Assembly (NCBI GenBank): GCA_023150475.1
Contig: JAKLKU010000001.1
Span: 310,001-374,000 of the forward strand
Direction of reading: 5' to 3'
From: Planctomycetota bacterium
GTDB lineage: Bacteria; Planctomycetota; UBA1135; GCA-002686595
Length of the DNA: 64,000 nucleotides
Part shown: in pieces, positions 25,947 to 36,400 of the stretch
Layout: every line of letters begins with the position of its first letter
Numbering within the stretch: the first letter of the stretch is position 1
The notes under the pieces: model-generated
Databases searched by the model: none
Told to the model about the DNA's origin: nothing
The model's input: only the letters and a program-made list of their open reading frames with translations
Made by a program: the position numbers and the translations under genes

Positions 25947-27262
25947 GGCAAGAGCTCCAGACCGAAGCCACGCGCGACGGCGAGCGCGCTCGCGACGCCG
26001 TCCTCGTGGAAGCCGTTGCGCCAGTACGCGCCGGCGAACCACGTGTTGCGCGCTCCTTGGATCTCGCCGACGCGCGCTTGCGCGGTGACCGAGCCGACTT
26101 GGTAGAGCGGATGCGCGTACTGCATGCGGGCGAGCACGTGCTCCGGAGCGATCGCGCCGGCGTGATTCAGCGTCACGCAGTACGTCGTCGGAGTGTCGAG
26201 CCCCTGCAGCAGGTTCATCCAGTACGTCACCGTCGCGCGCCCGTTCGGATCCTTCGGCAAGTGGTAGTTCCAGCTCGCGCGCGCGAGCTTGCGCTTCGGC
26301 AGGAGCCCCGCGTCGGTGTGCAGCACCGCGTCGTTCTTGGTGAACGGGAACGCACCGAGCAGTTCCCGCTCCGCGTCCGACGGGTCGGCGAGCATCGCGA
26401 GCGTCTGGTCCGCGTGCGCGGCGAGCACGACGTGGTCGAAACGCTCCGGCTCGCCGCCGCGCGGCCGCACGAGCACGGCGGCGTCGCGGCTCGCGCCCGC
26501 GTCGCGCCCCACGTGCCCGACGCGCCCGACGCGCCCGACACTTTCGACACGTTCGACACGTTCGATCGGCGTCGCGGAGCGCACGCGTCCGCCGCGGGCC
26601 GAGAACTCCGCGAGCAGCTTCTCGACGTAACGATACGACCCGCCACGGACCGTGTACCACTGCGGCCGATCGTCGATCTCGAGGAAGCCGTGGTTCGCGA
26701 AGAATCGCGCGAAGAAGAGCGCCGGGAACTCCTGCATGCGCGCCGGCTCGGTCGACCACACCGCGGAACCCATCGGCACGAGGTAGTGCTCGACGAACTC
26801 GCGTCCGTAGCCGCCGTCGTCGATCAGCGTTCCGAGCGTGCACTCCTCGCGCCCGTTCGCGGCGAGTTCCTTCGCGCGTCGGTTGAAGCGCACGATGTCG
26901 CGGATCATCCGATGGAAGGACGGCCGCAGGAGGTTCGTGCGCTGCGCGAAGAGCGCGTTGAGCGACGTGCCGTTGTACTCGAGGCCCGTGCGCTCCGATC
27001 GCACGGAGAAGCTCATCGACGTGGCCCGTGCGTCGACGCCGAGGTGCTCGAGGAGCCGCGTGAAGTGCGGGTACGTCCGACGGTTGAAGACGATGAAGCC
27101 CGAATCGACCGCGCGGCGCGTGCCGCGGTCGTCGACCGAGTGCGTGTGCACGTGGCCGCCGAGGCGAGCGTCGCTCTCGAAGAGCTCGACCTGGTGGCGG
27201 CGGGAGAGGATCCACGCCGCGACGAGACCGGAAACGCCTGCTCCGACGACTGCGATGCGCAC
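25943..27262 (-). CDS. FAD-dependent amine-oxidase-family oxidoreductase
   Basis: 439 residues from a GTG. A Rossmann FAD motif opens the chain (VVGAGVSGLVAAWILSRRHQ, ELFESDARLGGHVHT). The rest follows the flavin amine oxidase fold, with the C-terminal flavin block NTWFAGAYWRNGFHEDGVAS. The family is the 'NAD/FAD-binding protein' paired with DUF1365 and CFA-type methyltransferases; it probably oxidises or desaturates an acyl chain. A Val-Glu-Arg/Val-Gly-Arg repeat at about residues 233-254 is an unusual insertion, encoded by 9-bp tandem units. It begins one base after the desaturase stop. Confidence 0.9.
   Translation of the reverse strand: MRIAVVGAGVSGLVAAWILSRRHQVELFESDARLGGHVHTHSVDDRGTRRAVDSGFIVFNRRTYPHFTRLLEHLGVDARATSMSFSVRSERTGLEYNGTSLNALFAQRTNLLRPSFHRMIRDIVRFNRRAKELAANGREECTLGTLIDDGGYGREFVEHYLVPMGSAVWSTEPARMQEFPALFFARFFANHGFLEIDDRPQWYTVRGGSYRYVEKLLAEFSARGGRVRSATPIERVERVESVGRVGRVGHVGRDAGASRDAAVLVRPRGGEPERFDHVVLAAHADQTLAMLADPSDAERELLGAFPFTKNDAVLHTDAGLLPKRKLARASWNYHLPKDPNGRATVTYWMNLLQGLDTPTTYCVTLNHAGAIAPEHVLARMQYAHPLYQVGSVTAQARVGEIQGARNTWFAGAYWRNGFHEDGVASALAVARGFGLELLP
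26509..26567 (-). repeat. In-gene tandem repeat, 9 bp units
   Basis: Six or so degenerate 9-bp units (CGACGCGCC drifting to CGACACGTT on the plus strand) inside the amine oxidase gene. They encode Val-x-Arg triplets. The two unit types suggest two successive expansions, and the frame is preserved. Confidence 0.8.
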
Positions 27263-27263
27263 C

Positions 27264-28265
27264 TCAGGTTCCTCGACGTGCTCGCTCCGGCGGCGAGAAC
27301 GCCGCCGACGGCACCGGACGCAAATCGCGCACGATGCCGAACCAGGAAAGGACGACCAACGCGTACCAGGACACGTCGATCTCCCACCAACGCATCCCTT
27401 GGCGCACGGTGCCGGGGTAGCGGTGGTGGTTGTTGTGCCAGCCTTCGCCGAGCGTGATCAGCGCGAGCAGGAACGAGTTACGGCTCGTGTCCGTCGTCTC
27501 GAAACGCCGCCGGCCGAAGACGTGCGCGAGCGAGTTGATCGTGAACGTGCCGTGGTACAGCACCACCGTCGACACGATCCCCCACACGAGCATCTGCAAG
27601 CCGTCGGTGCCGAGCCCCGGCACGTACGCTGCGAGCAGTTCGCCGGCGCCGAACAACGAGCCGAAGAGCACGAGCGGCATCACGGCGTCGAACCGGTCGA
27701 GCCACACGAGCTCGGGGTAACGCACCAGGTCCTTGATCTCCTCGCGCCGCGTGCGGAAGTTCGCCCGGGCGAGGAACCAGAGGCAGTGCGACCACCAGAA
27801 GCCGTAGAGCTTCGGCGAATGCGGATCTCCTTCGAGGTCCGAGCGGCGGTGATGCACGCGATGGTGCGCGGCCCACCAGAGCGGGCCACGCTGCGCCGAG
27901 CTCGCGCCGAGCGCCGCGAAGCAGAACTGCGCCACGCGCGACGTCTCGAACGTGCGGTGCGCGAAGTACCGGTGGTAGAACGCCGTGATCGCGAACATGC
28001 GCACCACGTAGAGCGCGACGGCGGTGATCACGGCGACGGGGCTCCACCCGACCCAGATCACACCGAGACACGCGAGGTGCAAGGCGATGAACGGCGCGAT
28101 GCGCACGAGGTCGATGCGCCGGGCGTCCGGCGCGTCGTCGGCGACTGCAGTGACGGCCCAGCTGTCGAACCAGGCGATCAGGTTCTTGCCCGCGGCGGGG
28201 CGGGGCTCGGCTTCGAGGACTTGGCGGCTCAACGTTTGTTCATCCGGTAGTGCGACACGAACCAT
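27264..28265 (-). CDS. Membrane fatty-acid (acyl-CoA-type) delta-9-like desaturase
   Basis: About 333 residues. The three histidine boxes of membrane di-iron desaturases are present: HRYFAH, HHRVHH and HNNHH (in [13 protein letters not shown]). Hydrophobic segments lie before and between them ([43 protein letters not shown]). It introduces a double bond in an acyl chain, which would supply the substrate for the two CFA-type methyltransferases in the operon. The start is uncertain: the ATG at 28265 overlaps the upstream gene by 37 nt, while a TTG at 28232 gives a 4-nt TTGA overlap like its neighbours. Confidence 0.9.
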   Translation of the reverse strand: MVRVALPDEQTLSRQVLEAEPRPAAGKNLIAWFDSWAVTAVADDAPDARRIDLVRIAPFIALHLACLGVIWVGWSPVAVITAVALYVVRMFAITAFYHRYFAHRTFETSRVAQFCFAALGASSAQRGPLWWAAHHRVHHRRSDLEGDPHSPKLYGFWWSHCLWFLARANFRTRREEIKDLVRYPELVWLDRFDAVMPLVLFGSLFGAGELLAAYVPGLGTDGLQMLVWGIVSTVVLYHGTFTINSLAHVFGRRRFETTDTSRNSFLLALITLGEGWHNNHHRYPGTVRQGMRWWEIDVSWYALVVLSWFGIVRDLRPVPSAAFSPPERARRGT

Positions 28266-29245
28266 TCTTCGCCGCTGCGGTAGCCCCACAGTTCGGCGCA
28301 CGCCATGAAGAACACACGCCAGTTCTCGAGCCAAGCTTTCGCCCGAGTTTCGCCATAGGTTCGAGCCAGGATCGGCAGAGCTTGCTCGCGCCGCGCGTCG
28401 AGGTTGGCAAGCCATGCCTCCGCCGTGCGGCGGTAGTGGACGCCGTTGACGCGCCAGTGCTCCGCGAGGACGAGGTCGTCCTGGTAACGAGCGAAGAGCT
28501 CGTCCGCCGGCATCAGGCCGCCCGTGAAGAAGTGCCGGCCGAGCCAGTTGTCCTCGCCTTCGACCTCGAAGGGGTACGTGTGGCGGCCGTGGACGAAGAC
28601 GTGCGCGAAGAACGAGCCACCGGGCTCGAGCCAACGCGCGACGCGTGCGAGCAGCGCGCGCCAGTTGCGCATGTGCTCGAACATCTCGACCGACACGACG
28701 CGCTCGAACGTCGCGCCCGGATCGAACGTGTTCATGTCGCACGTGATCACGCGGACGTTGGCGAGTCCACGGCGCGCGAGCTCGCCTTCGATGAAGCGCC
28801 GCTGCGAGTGCGAGTTCGACACGGCCGTGATCGAAGCGCGCGGATAGTGCTCCGCCATCCAGAGCGTGAGCGAGCCCCAGCCGCAGCCGAGTTCGAGGAT
28901 GCGCTGGCCGTCGGCGAGCCCGGCGCGCTGCGACGTCAGTGCGAGCATCGCCGCTTCCGCGCGACCGAGATCGGCGTCCTGCGACTCGAAGAGGCAGCAG
29001 GAGTACTTGCGGTGCGGCCCGAGGCAGAGCGCGTAGAACTCGGCGGGCACTTCGTAGTGCTGCTCGTTCGCCGCGCCGGTCTCGATCGCGATCGGAGCGG
29101 CGTCCATCTCGGCGAGGAAGCGCTCGCGCTCCTCCGGGCTGCGCGCCTCTTCGTCGCGCAGGCGCTGCGCGAGCAGCCGCCGGATGCCGGCGCGCAACAG
29201 AGCATCGGGGACCAGACCGGACTCGACCCACGCTTGCACGTTCAT
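28229..29245 (-). CDS. CFA-synthase-type SAM-dependent methyltransferase (copy 2)
   Basis: 338 residues, clearly different from copy 1. It lacks the long N-terminal lipid-binding region and starts with a short helical head. The SAM pocket is [20 protein letters not shown]. Conserved blocks are [52 protein letters not shown] and [11 protein letters not shown]. Start and stop both overlap neighbours (ATGA with DUF1295 upstream). This subtype is usually annotated 'cyclopropane-fatty-acyl-phospholipid synthase family' and may methylate a distinct lipid. Two methyltransferases in one operon suggest successive steps on one acyl chain. Confidence 0.9.
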   Translation of the reverse strand: MNVQAWVESGLVPDALLRAGIRRLLAQRLRDEEARSPEERERFLAEMDAAPIAIETGAANEQHYEVPAEFYALCLGPHRKYSCCLFESQDADLGRAEAAMLALTSQRAGLADGQRILELGCGWGSLTLWMAEHYPRASITAVSNSHSQRRFIEGELARRGLANVRVITCDMNTFDPGATFERVVSVEMFEHMRNWRALLARVARWLEPGGSFFAHVFVHGRHTYPFEVEGEDNWLGRHFFTGGLMPADELFARYQDDLVLAEHWRVNGVHYRRTAEAWLANLDARREQALPILARTYGETRAKAWLENWRVFFMACAELWGYRSGEEWFVSHYRMNKR

Positions 29246-30057
29246 GCGGAAGCCTCCGAGCGCGGGAACCACGGCACGAACGCGCTGGTGGTCCGCTGGT
29301 AGCGGCGGTAATCGTCGCCGCGCGAACGCAGCGCCTGTTCCTCGGTCGGCGGGATGCCTGTGACCTTCAGGATCAGGAAGAGCATCAGGAGCGGCGCGAA
29401 CGCCGAGACGAAACCCCACGGCGCCGCGGCGGCGAAAAGCGCGAACGCACACCACTGCAACCACTCGAAGAAGTAGTTCGGGTGCCGCGAGAAGCGCCAC
29501 AGTCCTTCGCGACAGGTCTTGCCGCGGTTCGCGCCGTTCGAGCGGAAGCGCTGGAGCTGTCGGTCGGACACGCTTTCGCCGAGCCACGCAAGCACGAAGA
29601 GCGCGAGCGCGGCCCACTCGAACGGAAGGAACCCGACCTCCGGGTTCGACGCGACGAAAAGGAACGGCGTCGCGAGCACGAGATCGAGCGCGCCTTGCGC
29701 CCAATAGAAGAGCAGGAAGTTGCGCGGCGCCGAAGCGCCCCACTTCGCGCGCAGGGCGCGATAGCGTCCGTCCTCCTCGCGCTCCGTGCGGACGCGGTTC
29801 GAGTAGAGGTGCCACGCGAGCCGCGCGCTCCACAGGCCGACCACCAGCGCGAGCGCGAGCCGCCGCGGCCCCCAACCGTCGCCGAGCCACGCGAAGAGCA
29901 CCGCGAGCAGCCCCAGGTTCGCCGTCCACGCGACGTCGACCGCCGTCGCGTTGCGCGTCGCGAGCTGCCGGGCCCACAGCGCGGTCATGCCGCCGAACAC
30001 CAGCAACGCGCCGAGCGCGAGCGAAACGGAAGTGGCGGACGAAGCGAAGGGCGGCAC
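29242..30057 (-). CDS. DUF1295 family membrane protein (steroid-reductase-like)
   Basis: 271 residues from a GTG with about seven hydrophobic helices. The C-terminal block [20 protein letters not shown] with the later [20 protein letters not shown] is the DUF1295 / steroid 5-alpha-reductase-like signature, related to ICMT-type NADPH or SAM-binding membrane enzymes. It is the first gene of the seven-gene lipid operon. A reductase acting on an unsaturated lipid fits, but is inference. Confidence 0.88.
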   Translation of the reverse strand: MPPFASSATSVSLALGALLVFGGMTALWARQLATRNATAVDVAWTANLGLLAVLFAWLGDGWGPRRLALALVVGLWSARLAWHLYSNRVRTEREEDGRYRALRAKWGASAPRNFLLFYWAQGALDLVLATPFLFVASNPEVGFLPFEWAALALFVLAWLGESVSDRQLQRFRSNGANRGKTCREGLWRFSRHPNYFFEWLQWCAFALFAAAAPWGFVSAFAPLLMLFLILKVTGIPPTEEQALRSRGDDYRRYQRTTSAFVPWFPRSEASA

Positions 30058-30262
30058 GGTCGAGATCGTTCGGACGTTGCCGCTTGATTCGCGCGCCGCC
30101 CCGGTTCGGATTCAACGCGGCGACCGGGAACGCGGTCGCGCGCGGACGAACTCGCGCTCCTTTGCTGCCCTTCGTGGACTTTCGCACCGGTCCGGCGCCG
30201 CGAGCCTCGCTCGGCGGCCCGCTGCGGTCGCCGAGCCACGGCCGCCGGCCGCCAGGAATCGT

Positions 30263-31735
30263 TCAACCCTGCGCGGGAGCGAAGACGCGCCGCCACAGGT
30301 CGGTCGCGAGCGTCCCATCGGGGTCGTGGCGCGCCTTGAGCGCCCGGAACGCGGCCAGTCGATCGGCGGGGAACGCTCGGGCCGCGTCCTCGGGCCGCAG
30401 GACCAGGTCCTTGGCGAAGTAGAAGCGCCCGCCGGAGGCGATCACGGTTTCGGAGAGCTCGTGACAGAGCCGCCAAAGTCGTTCACGCGTGCTCGGCTCG
30501 ACCTTGAAGTCGAGCGCAAAGCTCCAGCCATCGACGGCGTGGGTCAACCAGAACGGATCGGGCCGGTGGCGCTTGAAGACGCCGAGGTACGGCACGAGCC
30601 CCGCCGCGTGGCAGCGTTCGAGGAGTTCGGTGAACGTCGCGAGCGCGGCGGCGTGCGGGACGAAGCTCTGGTACTGGATCAACCCGCGTTCGCGCGGCGT
30701 GCGCCCGTACGCCCACTTCCAGTTCGGCACGTAGTCGAGGAGGAACGCGAACCCCGCGTGCGACTGCAGGTACGGCTCGTCGAGCTCCTCCAGGAAGCCC
30801 GCGCGGTACTTCGCGAAGTTGATCGCGCGCATGCCGAGGTCGTGGTTGAAGAGCCGCAGCGCGCGCCACACTTGGTCCTTCGGGAAGACGCCGAGGATGT
30901 TCGCCGGCAACTCCTGGTGCTCGACCGTCAACGTCGCGCGCGGGTCGGGATCCTCGCCTTGGTGCAAGTAGTTCGCGTGGTGGATCAGCCCGCGGCCGAG
31001 CGAACGGCCGCGCGCGAAGCAGTCGACCCAGCCGACGAGATAATCGGCGTCCGCCTTGTGCGCCTCGATGTACTCGATCATCGCGGCGAGGTCGCGCGTC
31101 GCCTTGGCGCGCACGCGCAAGTCGCCGGAGTGCACCTTCTTCGTCTCGAGCACGATGCGCGTGAACGCGCCGAGCATGCCGAAGCCGCCGATCGCCGCGT
31201 GGAAGAGGTCGGCGTTGCGTTCGCGCGAGCAGGTCAAGTGCTCGCCCGCGGGCGTGGCCAAGTCGAACTCGCGGATGGCGTCGCCGATCGTGCCGACCGC
31301 GTAGTTGTTCTTGCCGTGGATGTTCATCGCGGCGGCGCCGCCGAGCGTCGGGAACATCGTCCCCGACACCACGCGCGGCCACCACCCGTCGGCGAGGATC
31401 GACTTCCAGAGCTTCTCGATCGTCACGCCTGGCTCGCACGTCGCGACGCCGGTCGCCGGGTCCCACGCGAGGATGCGATTCATCCGCGACGTGTCGAGCA
31501 CGTAGCCGCGGCCGTTCAACGACGCGTCGCCGTAGCTGTTGCCGGTGCCGCGCAGCCCGAGCGTGACGCCTTCACGGCGCGCGAGCGCGTAACACTGCGC
31601 CAATTCCTCGAGCGAACGCGGCCGCAGGATCCGCGAGACCGAACCGGCGGCCATCCCCCAGCCTTCGGCGTACTCGAGCGACGTCGCCGGGCGCGCCGCC
31701 GTCCAGTCGAAGAGCGTCTCGGGGTGCGTGGTCAT
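30263..31735 (-). CDS. FAD-linked oxidase resembling DprE1
   Basis: 490 residues: FAD_binding_4 domain (about 35-190), then an ALO-type C-terminal domain. DprE1-like blocks are GLRGTGNSYGDASLNGRGYV, GGAAAMNIHGKNNYAVGTIG, HAAIGGFGMLGAFTRIVLET and FYFAKDLVL with the catalytic lysine. Mycobacterial DprE1 oxidises decaprenyl-phospho-ribose at C2'. Here the residue equivalent to the benzothiazinone target Cys387 appears to be Ala (GWSFALDF in place of WNICVDF). An SDR resembling DprE2 lies 27 nt upstream on the same strand, so the two are likely one epimerase. A TmsA/BfaA-like role in branched fatty acids is the main alternative, given the lipid operon downstream. Confidence 0.82.
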   Translation of the reverse strand: MTTHPETLFDWTAARPATSLEYAEGWGMAAGSVSRILRPRSLEELAQCYALARREGVTLGLRGTGNSYGDASLNGRGYVLDTSRMNRILAWDPATGVATCEPGVTIEKLWKSILADGWWPRVVSGTMFPTLGGAAAMNIHGKNNYAVGTIGDAIREFDLATPAGEHLTCSRERNADLFHAAIGGFGMLGAFTRIVLETKKVHSGDLRVRAKATRDLAAMIEYIEAHKADADYLVGWVDCFARGRSLGRGLIHHANYLHQGEDPDPRATLTVEHQELPANILGVFPKDQVWRALRLFNHDLGMRAINFAKYRAGFLEELDEPYLQSHAGFAFLLDYVPNWKWAYGRTPRERGLIQYQSFVPHAAALATFTELLERCHAAGLVPYLGVFKRHRPDPFWLTHAVDGWSFALDFKVEPSTRERLWRLCHELSETVIASGGRFYFAKDLVLRPEDAARAFPADRLAAFRALKARHDPDGTLATDLWRRVFAPAQG

Positions 31736-31762
31736 CGTCGTCGCGCAGGGAGCCCGTGTGCG

Positions 31763-32557
31763 TCAGAAGTTCATGTGCCGGAAGATCGCCGACGGAATCG
31801 TCCGCACGACGAACGCGACGGTCCACCAACGCGTCGGCACGAAGGTCTCGTTCTTGCGCTTCGCGGCCTTGTCGAGGATCTGCCGCGCAGCGGCGTCGGC
31901 GCCGATCAGCCAGAACGTCTTCTTCCCGCGCGTCATCACGGTGTCGATGAAACCCGGCTTGATCGTGCAGACGTGCACGCTCGCTTCGGCGAGCCGGTTG
32001 CGCAGCGCCTCCAAGTAGTGGTTCATCGCCGCCTTGGTCGCGCCGTACATCGGGTTGCCCTTGCGACCGCGCTCACCGGCGATCGACGAGATGCCGACGA
32101 TCGTGCCCGAACGCTGCGCGCGCAGGTACTTCGCGGCCTCGTTGCACCACGCGACACAACCGCCGAAGTTGATCGCGAGCATCTTCAGGTCCTTCTCGCT
32201 GTCGTACTCGTGCCGTTCGACTTCGGGCATGATCCCCGCGGCGAAGATCACGAGGTCGAGCCCGCCGAGCTCGCGCACCAACGCTTCGAAGAGCGCCGGC
32301 ACCTCGGCGAACCGGCTGACGTCGTGCGCGCGCACGACGACGCGGCCGCCGCACTTCTTCGCGAGCGCGTCGAGCTCGCTCGCGCGCCGTGCGAGCGCGC
32401 CGACCGCGTAGCCGCGCCGCGCGAGCTCCTCGACCAACGCGGCGCCGATGCCGGAGCTCGCGCCGATCACCAGGGCGCGCCGGCCGGGCGCGACGGAAAG
32501 CTCGGGCCGCACGGACGGGGTTTGCGCTGACGGCGTGGGAGTCGCGGCTTGGGGCAT
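31763..32557 (-). CDS. SDR resembling DprE2 (keto-reductase partner of DprE1)
   Basis: 264 residues. After a disordered head, the NAD(P) motif GASSGIG lies at 32-38. The active site follows as GISSIAGERGRKGNPMYGAT-K (Ser/Tyr/Lys). The C-terminal RTIPSAIFRHMNF matches the DprE2 tail pattern RhIPrsIFr. The AGERGR segment after the catalytic serine is also a DprE2 feature. It would reduce the 2'-keto sugar made by the FAD enzyme encoded just downstream, completing an epimerisation on a polyprenyl-phosphate sugar. Substrate and lipid carrier are inferred from the mycobacterial pair only. Confidence 0.8.
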   Translation of the reverse strand: MPQAATPTPSAQTPSVRPELSVAPGRRALVIGASSGIGAALVEELARRGYAVGALARRASELDALAKKCGGRVVVRAHDVSRFAEVPALFEALVRELGGLDLVIFAAGIMPEVERHEYDSEKDLKMLAINFGGCVAWCNEAAKYLRAQRSGTIVGISSIAGERGRKGNPMYGATKAAMNHYLEALRNRLAEASVHVCTIKPGFIDTVMTRGKKTFWLIGADAAARQILDKAAKRKNETFVPTRWWTVAFVVRTIPSAIFRHMNF

Positions 32558-32631
32558 GTTCGGGGACTTTCGCTCGGCGGGATCATCGCAAGCGCCGCAC
32601 GCGACCTCCAGCGGCGAACCGCGCGCGAGCC

Positions 32632-33405
32632 TCAGTAGAGCGAGAGCTCGCCGCCGCCCGCGAACCGCCGGCAAGGTTGCGCGCGACCCAACGGGACGCC
32701 GCAGAGCGTGCGTTCTTCGGCCGCGAGCCCGACGAGACTCCAACCCGAGAGCGGCGGAACCGCGTGGTGCGGCGCGCCGAACGCGGCGAGCAAAGTGTTC
32801 CAGGCCGCGCGTCGCGCCGGACGCGCGACGTGGATCGGGTCGCGGCCGTACCACGACACGGGAAGTTCGACGTACGCACCTCCGAGTTCGCGGGCGAGTT
32901 CCCGCACACGCTGGTCGAGCTCGACGGCGTGCGCGAGCACCCGGCCCGCGTCGAAGCGCCGCGCGGGGAAGATCACGCGAGCCCAGAACGCGATCGCCGC
33001 GGGCGAGAGCCGCGCGAGGCTCGCGAGCGGCAGGCCGGCGAAGGCCATCCGTTCGGCGCCCACCCGCTCGGCCGTGCGTCGCAGCCACGCGAGCACGCGC
33101 TCGGGCTCCACCCCGTACGCGAGGTCGTTGCCGACGTCCGCGAAGAGCGCCGCGGCGGGCGCCGTGTCGCGCGACACGTCACGCGCGACGTCGAGGGCCC
33201 GCCAGAGGCCGCAGTCGAGCACTGCGGGCAAGCCGCGGAAGACGAACGCGCTCCGGAGTCCGTACGACCGTCCGCGACCGCACGCGACGAACACGCGCGC
33301 GTCGGAGCCGAGCCGCGCGAAGGTCCCCGCGAGCGCGTGCTCGAGGCCTTGCGCGAGGTTCGACGCGCCGATCAGCACGGCCACGCGGCCTGGAGAGCGC
33401 TGCAT
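32632..33405 (-). CDS. Divergent SGNH/GDSL-hydrolase-like protein
   Basis: 257 residues. Block I is VLIGASNLAQGLE (GxSN-like), block II GRGRSYG, block III DVGNDLAYG (GxND-like) and block V WYGRDPIHV (DxxH). These would supply Ser/Gly/Asn/Asp-His of an SGNH hydrolase, though block I lacks the usual GDS order. Likely an esterase or acyl/acetyl hydrolase of carbohydrate or lipid. No signal peptide is obvious. It lies 74 nt upstream of the DprE2-like gene on the same strand, so it might belong to the same transcription unit. Confidence 0.65.
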   Translation of the reverse strand: MQRSPGRVAVLIGASNLAQGLEHALAGTFARLGSDARVFVACGRGRSYGLRSAFVFRGLPAVLDCGLWRALDVARDVSRDTAPAAALFADVGNDLAYGVEPERVLAWLRRTAERVGAERMAFAGLPLASLARLSPAAIAFWARVIFPARRFDAGRVLAHAVELDQRVRELARELGGAYVELPVSWYGRDPIHVARPARRAAWNTLLAAFGAPHHAVPPLSGWSLVGLAAEERTLCGVPLGRAQPCRRFAGGGELSLY

Positions 33406-33457
33406 GCAGGTGTTCTAATCGCGCGGCGCTCGACGACGAAGCGCGGAGGAGACACCG

Positions 33458-36400
33458 ATGGAGTTTTGGAACACGTCGCCGAGCGGCCGCAAGAGCGCCT
33501 TCGGGCCGACCCGAGCCGCGCAGCGCCGGCGAATCGCCACGTCCTTCTTGATCGCGCTCGGCTGCGCGGCGTGCAGCGACTCGAAGGAGCCCACGCCCGC
33601 CACCGGACCCGGCGCGGCAGGGCCCGTCGACGCGGACGGGTCGGCGTCGTCGAGCTCGCCGGCGCGCGCGGGCACAGGGGAGCAACTCGCGGCCGACCAG
33701 CTCGCGCGCGAACGCGCCACCAAGTTCTTCGCGCTCGGCGAGAACGGCCGCGCGCTCGAGGCGCTCAAACCGTTGTTCGAGCGCAAGGACGCGACCGAGA
33801 CCGACGCCGTCGACGGCGCGGTCCTCGAGCTCGCGCTCGGCGACGAAAAAGGAGTCGAACGCCTGAAGCGCGTGCTCGCTGCGAATCCCAACTCGGCGCG
33901 CGCCCACTACGTGCTCGGCGTCTGGGACATGCAGATGGGCGAGTTCGCGAGCGCGGAGGCGCACTTGCGCAAGGTGCGCGAGCTCGCGCCGGACGACGTG
34001 CCGACGAAGCTCCTGCTCGCCGAGACGCTCGAGAACACGAAGCTCGACGAAGCCGAGGCGCTCTACCGCGCGGTGCAGCAACGCGGCGTCGACCAAGCCG
34101 GCAGTTGGTACGTGCTCGCGATCTTCCGCTTGAGCGGCGTCCTGATGACGAAACCCGGCAGCGACGCGGAGATCGAACGCTTCAACGCGGAACGTTTCGC
34201 GCTGCTCAAGGAGAAGGAGGAACTCGAAGCTCGCGGCATCAAGGCGCCGCAGGACGAGGACAAGTGGCGCGGCAATCTCGGCAAGGTCGCAGCGCCGCCG
34301 CCGACGCCCGGTGCGGGCGCGAAACTCGCCGCGTCGCCGACCTTCGCGGCGGCTGAGACGCTGCTCCCGGAGTTCGCGAATGCCGAGGTCGCGGAACTCG
34401 ACGCCGACGACGACTGCAAGCCCGATCTGCTCGCGCGCTCGGCGGACGGCGCGCTGCGGCTCGCGCTCTCACGCGGCGCGACGTGGCAGGTCGAGACCCT
34501 CGCGAGCGGCGCGCTCGCCGCGTGTGCCTTCGACTTCGGCAACGACGACGATCTCGACGTCGCGTACGTCGCGGCGCAGGCCGCCGGCGGCGAGTTGCGG
34601 CTCAGCGAAGCGGTCCGCGACCCGAACACGAAGACGGTCGTCTGGCGAACGCGTGACGCGGCGCTCTTCGAGCTCCCGGGAGTCGCGGAAAGCGCGCTCG
34701 CCGGCGCGTCGATCGTGCCCGTCGACTACGACCACGAAGGCGACCTCGACCTCGTGCTCGTCGGCGCGTTCGGCACGCGGCTCTTGCGCAGCGACGGCGC
34801 GGAGAAGCCCGGCGGCAAGTTCACCGATGTCACGGCCGAGGCCGGGCTCGCACCGACGCGGAGCTTCGCGTGGTGCGTGCCCGAGGACTACGACACCGAC
34901 CAAGACGTCGACTTGCTCTTCGGCGGCGCGAGCACGTTCCTCGCGAGCAACCTGCGCGGCGGCAAGTTCGAGGACCAGACGCCGCGGCTTGCCGGCTTCG
35001 CGAGCAGTCTGCCGGCGATCGTCGCCGACTTCGATCACGACTCGCGGCCGGACCTGTGGTCCCCAGCGGCGCCGAACGTGCTGTGGTTCGGCCGGCCGAG
35101 CGCGAAGTTCGAGCGACGCGAGCTCGCACTCGCGACCGACACCGCCGCCGAGCCCTGGAACCGCGCGGCGCTCGTCGATCTCGATCTCGACGGCTTCTTC
35201 GACGTCGTCGGCACGGGTGCCAACGGTCTTGCGGTCCGGCGCGCGCTCGGTTGGCCCGGCGGCGGCGCGAGCGAGCCGCTCTCGCTCGGCGGCGCGACTG
35301 CGACCGGCGCGTTCGTGGTCGGCGACTACGACGCCGACCTGAAGCCCGACGTGCTCGTCGCGACGACGGCTGGCGTCGCGATCGCGCGTGGCGCGGCGCA
35401 GTTCGGCGGCGCGGTGCGCTTGAAGTCGCTCGGCAAGAAGGACAACCGCCGCGGCATCGGCTCGATCGTCGAAGTGCGCGCAGGCGGCCGGTACCAACGC
35501 CTCTACTGGCGCGGCGAGGCACGGCTCGTCGGCGTCGGTGACGCGAAGGAGCTCGACTGGCATCGCACGCTGTGGCCCGACGGCTCGTTCCAGTGGATGA
35601 AGTCGGTCGCGCTCGGCGACCGCACGTGCCTGCCCGATGCATTGAAGGAGTTCGAACAGGGCGACGCGTTGCGCGGTTCGTGCCCGTTCCTTTACACGTG
35701 GAACGGCACGCGCAACGTGTTCGTCTCCGACGTGCTCGGCATCACGCCGCTCGGTCTGCCGATGGCGCCGGGGATGCTCGTGCCGCCCGACCACGACGAG
35801 TACGTGCTCGTGCGCGGCGACCAACTCGCGCCGAAGGACGGCATCTTCGAACTGCACTTCACCGAGGAGCTGCGCGAGGTCACGTACCTCGATCGCGTGC
35901 GGCTCGACGTGATCGACCATCCCGCGGGCACCGAGATCTTCCCGAACGAGCTCTTCACGTTCCCGCCGTTCCCCACGCCGCACGTGCACACCGTGCGCGA
36001 GCCGCTCGCGCCGCTGCGTGCGACCGGCAGCGACGGCCGCGACTGGACCCAGGCGCTCGCCGCGAACGACGAGGACTTCGCCGTGCCGTTCACGCCCGCG
36101 CCGGCGCAGTTCCGCGGACTCGCGAACCCGCACTTCCTCGAACTCGAGTTCGATCCTGCGCGCGTGGCGGACGCGAAGAAGCTGCGCCTCTTCCTCAACG
36201 GTTGGTTCTTCTGGACCGACGCGAGCGTCAACGTCGCCTCTGCCTACGACCCCGAACAGGAATTCGTGCCGCCGATCGTGCAAGTGCCCGACGGCCAAGG
36301 CGGTTGGAAGGACGCCGGCCCGCCGATCGGGTTCCCTGCAGGCAAGACGAAGACGATGGTGATCGACGCCGAAGCTCTCTTGCGCCGCGACGATCCGCGC

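Noticed and set aside
30263..31735. FAD oxidase as a TmsA/BfaA-type 10-methyl fatty-acid reductase
   Set aside because: Kept only as an alternative. The C-terminal ALO-type region and the adjacent DprE2-like SDR fit DprE1 better, although the lipid operon next door keeps the idea alive.
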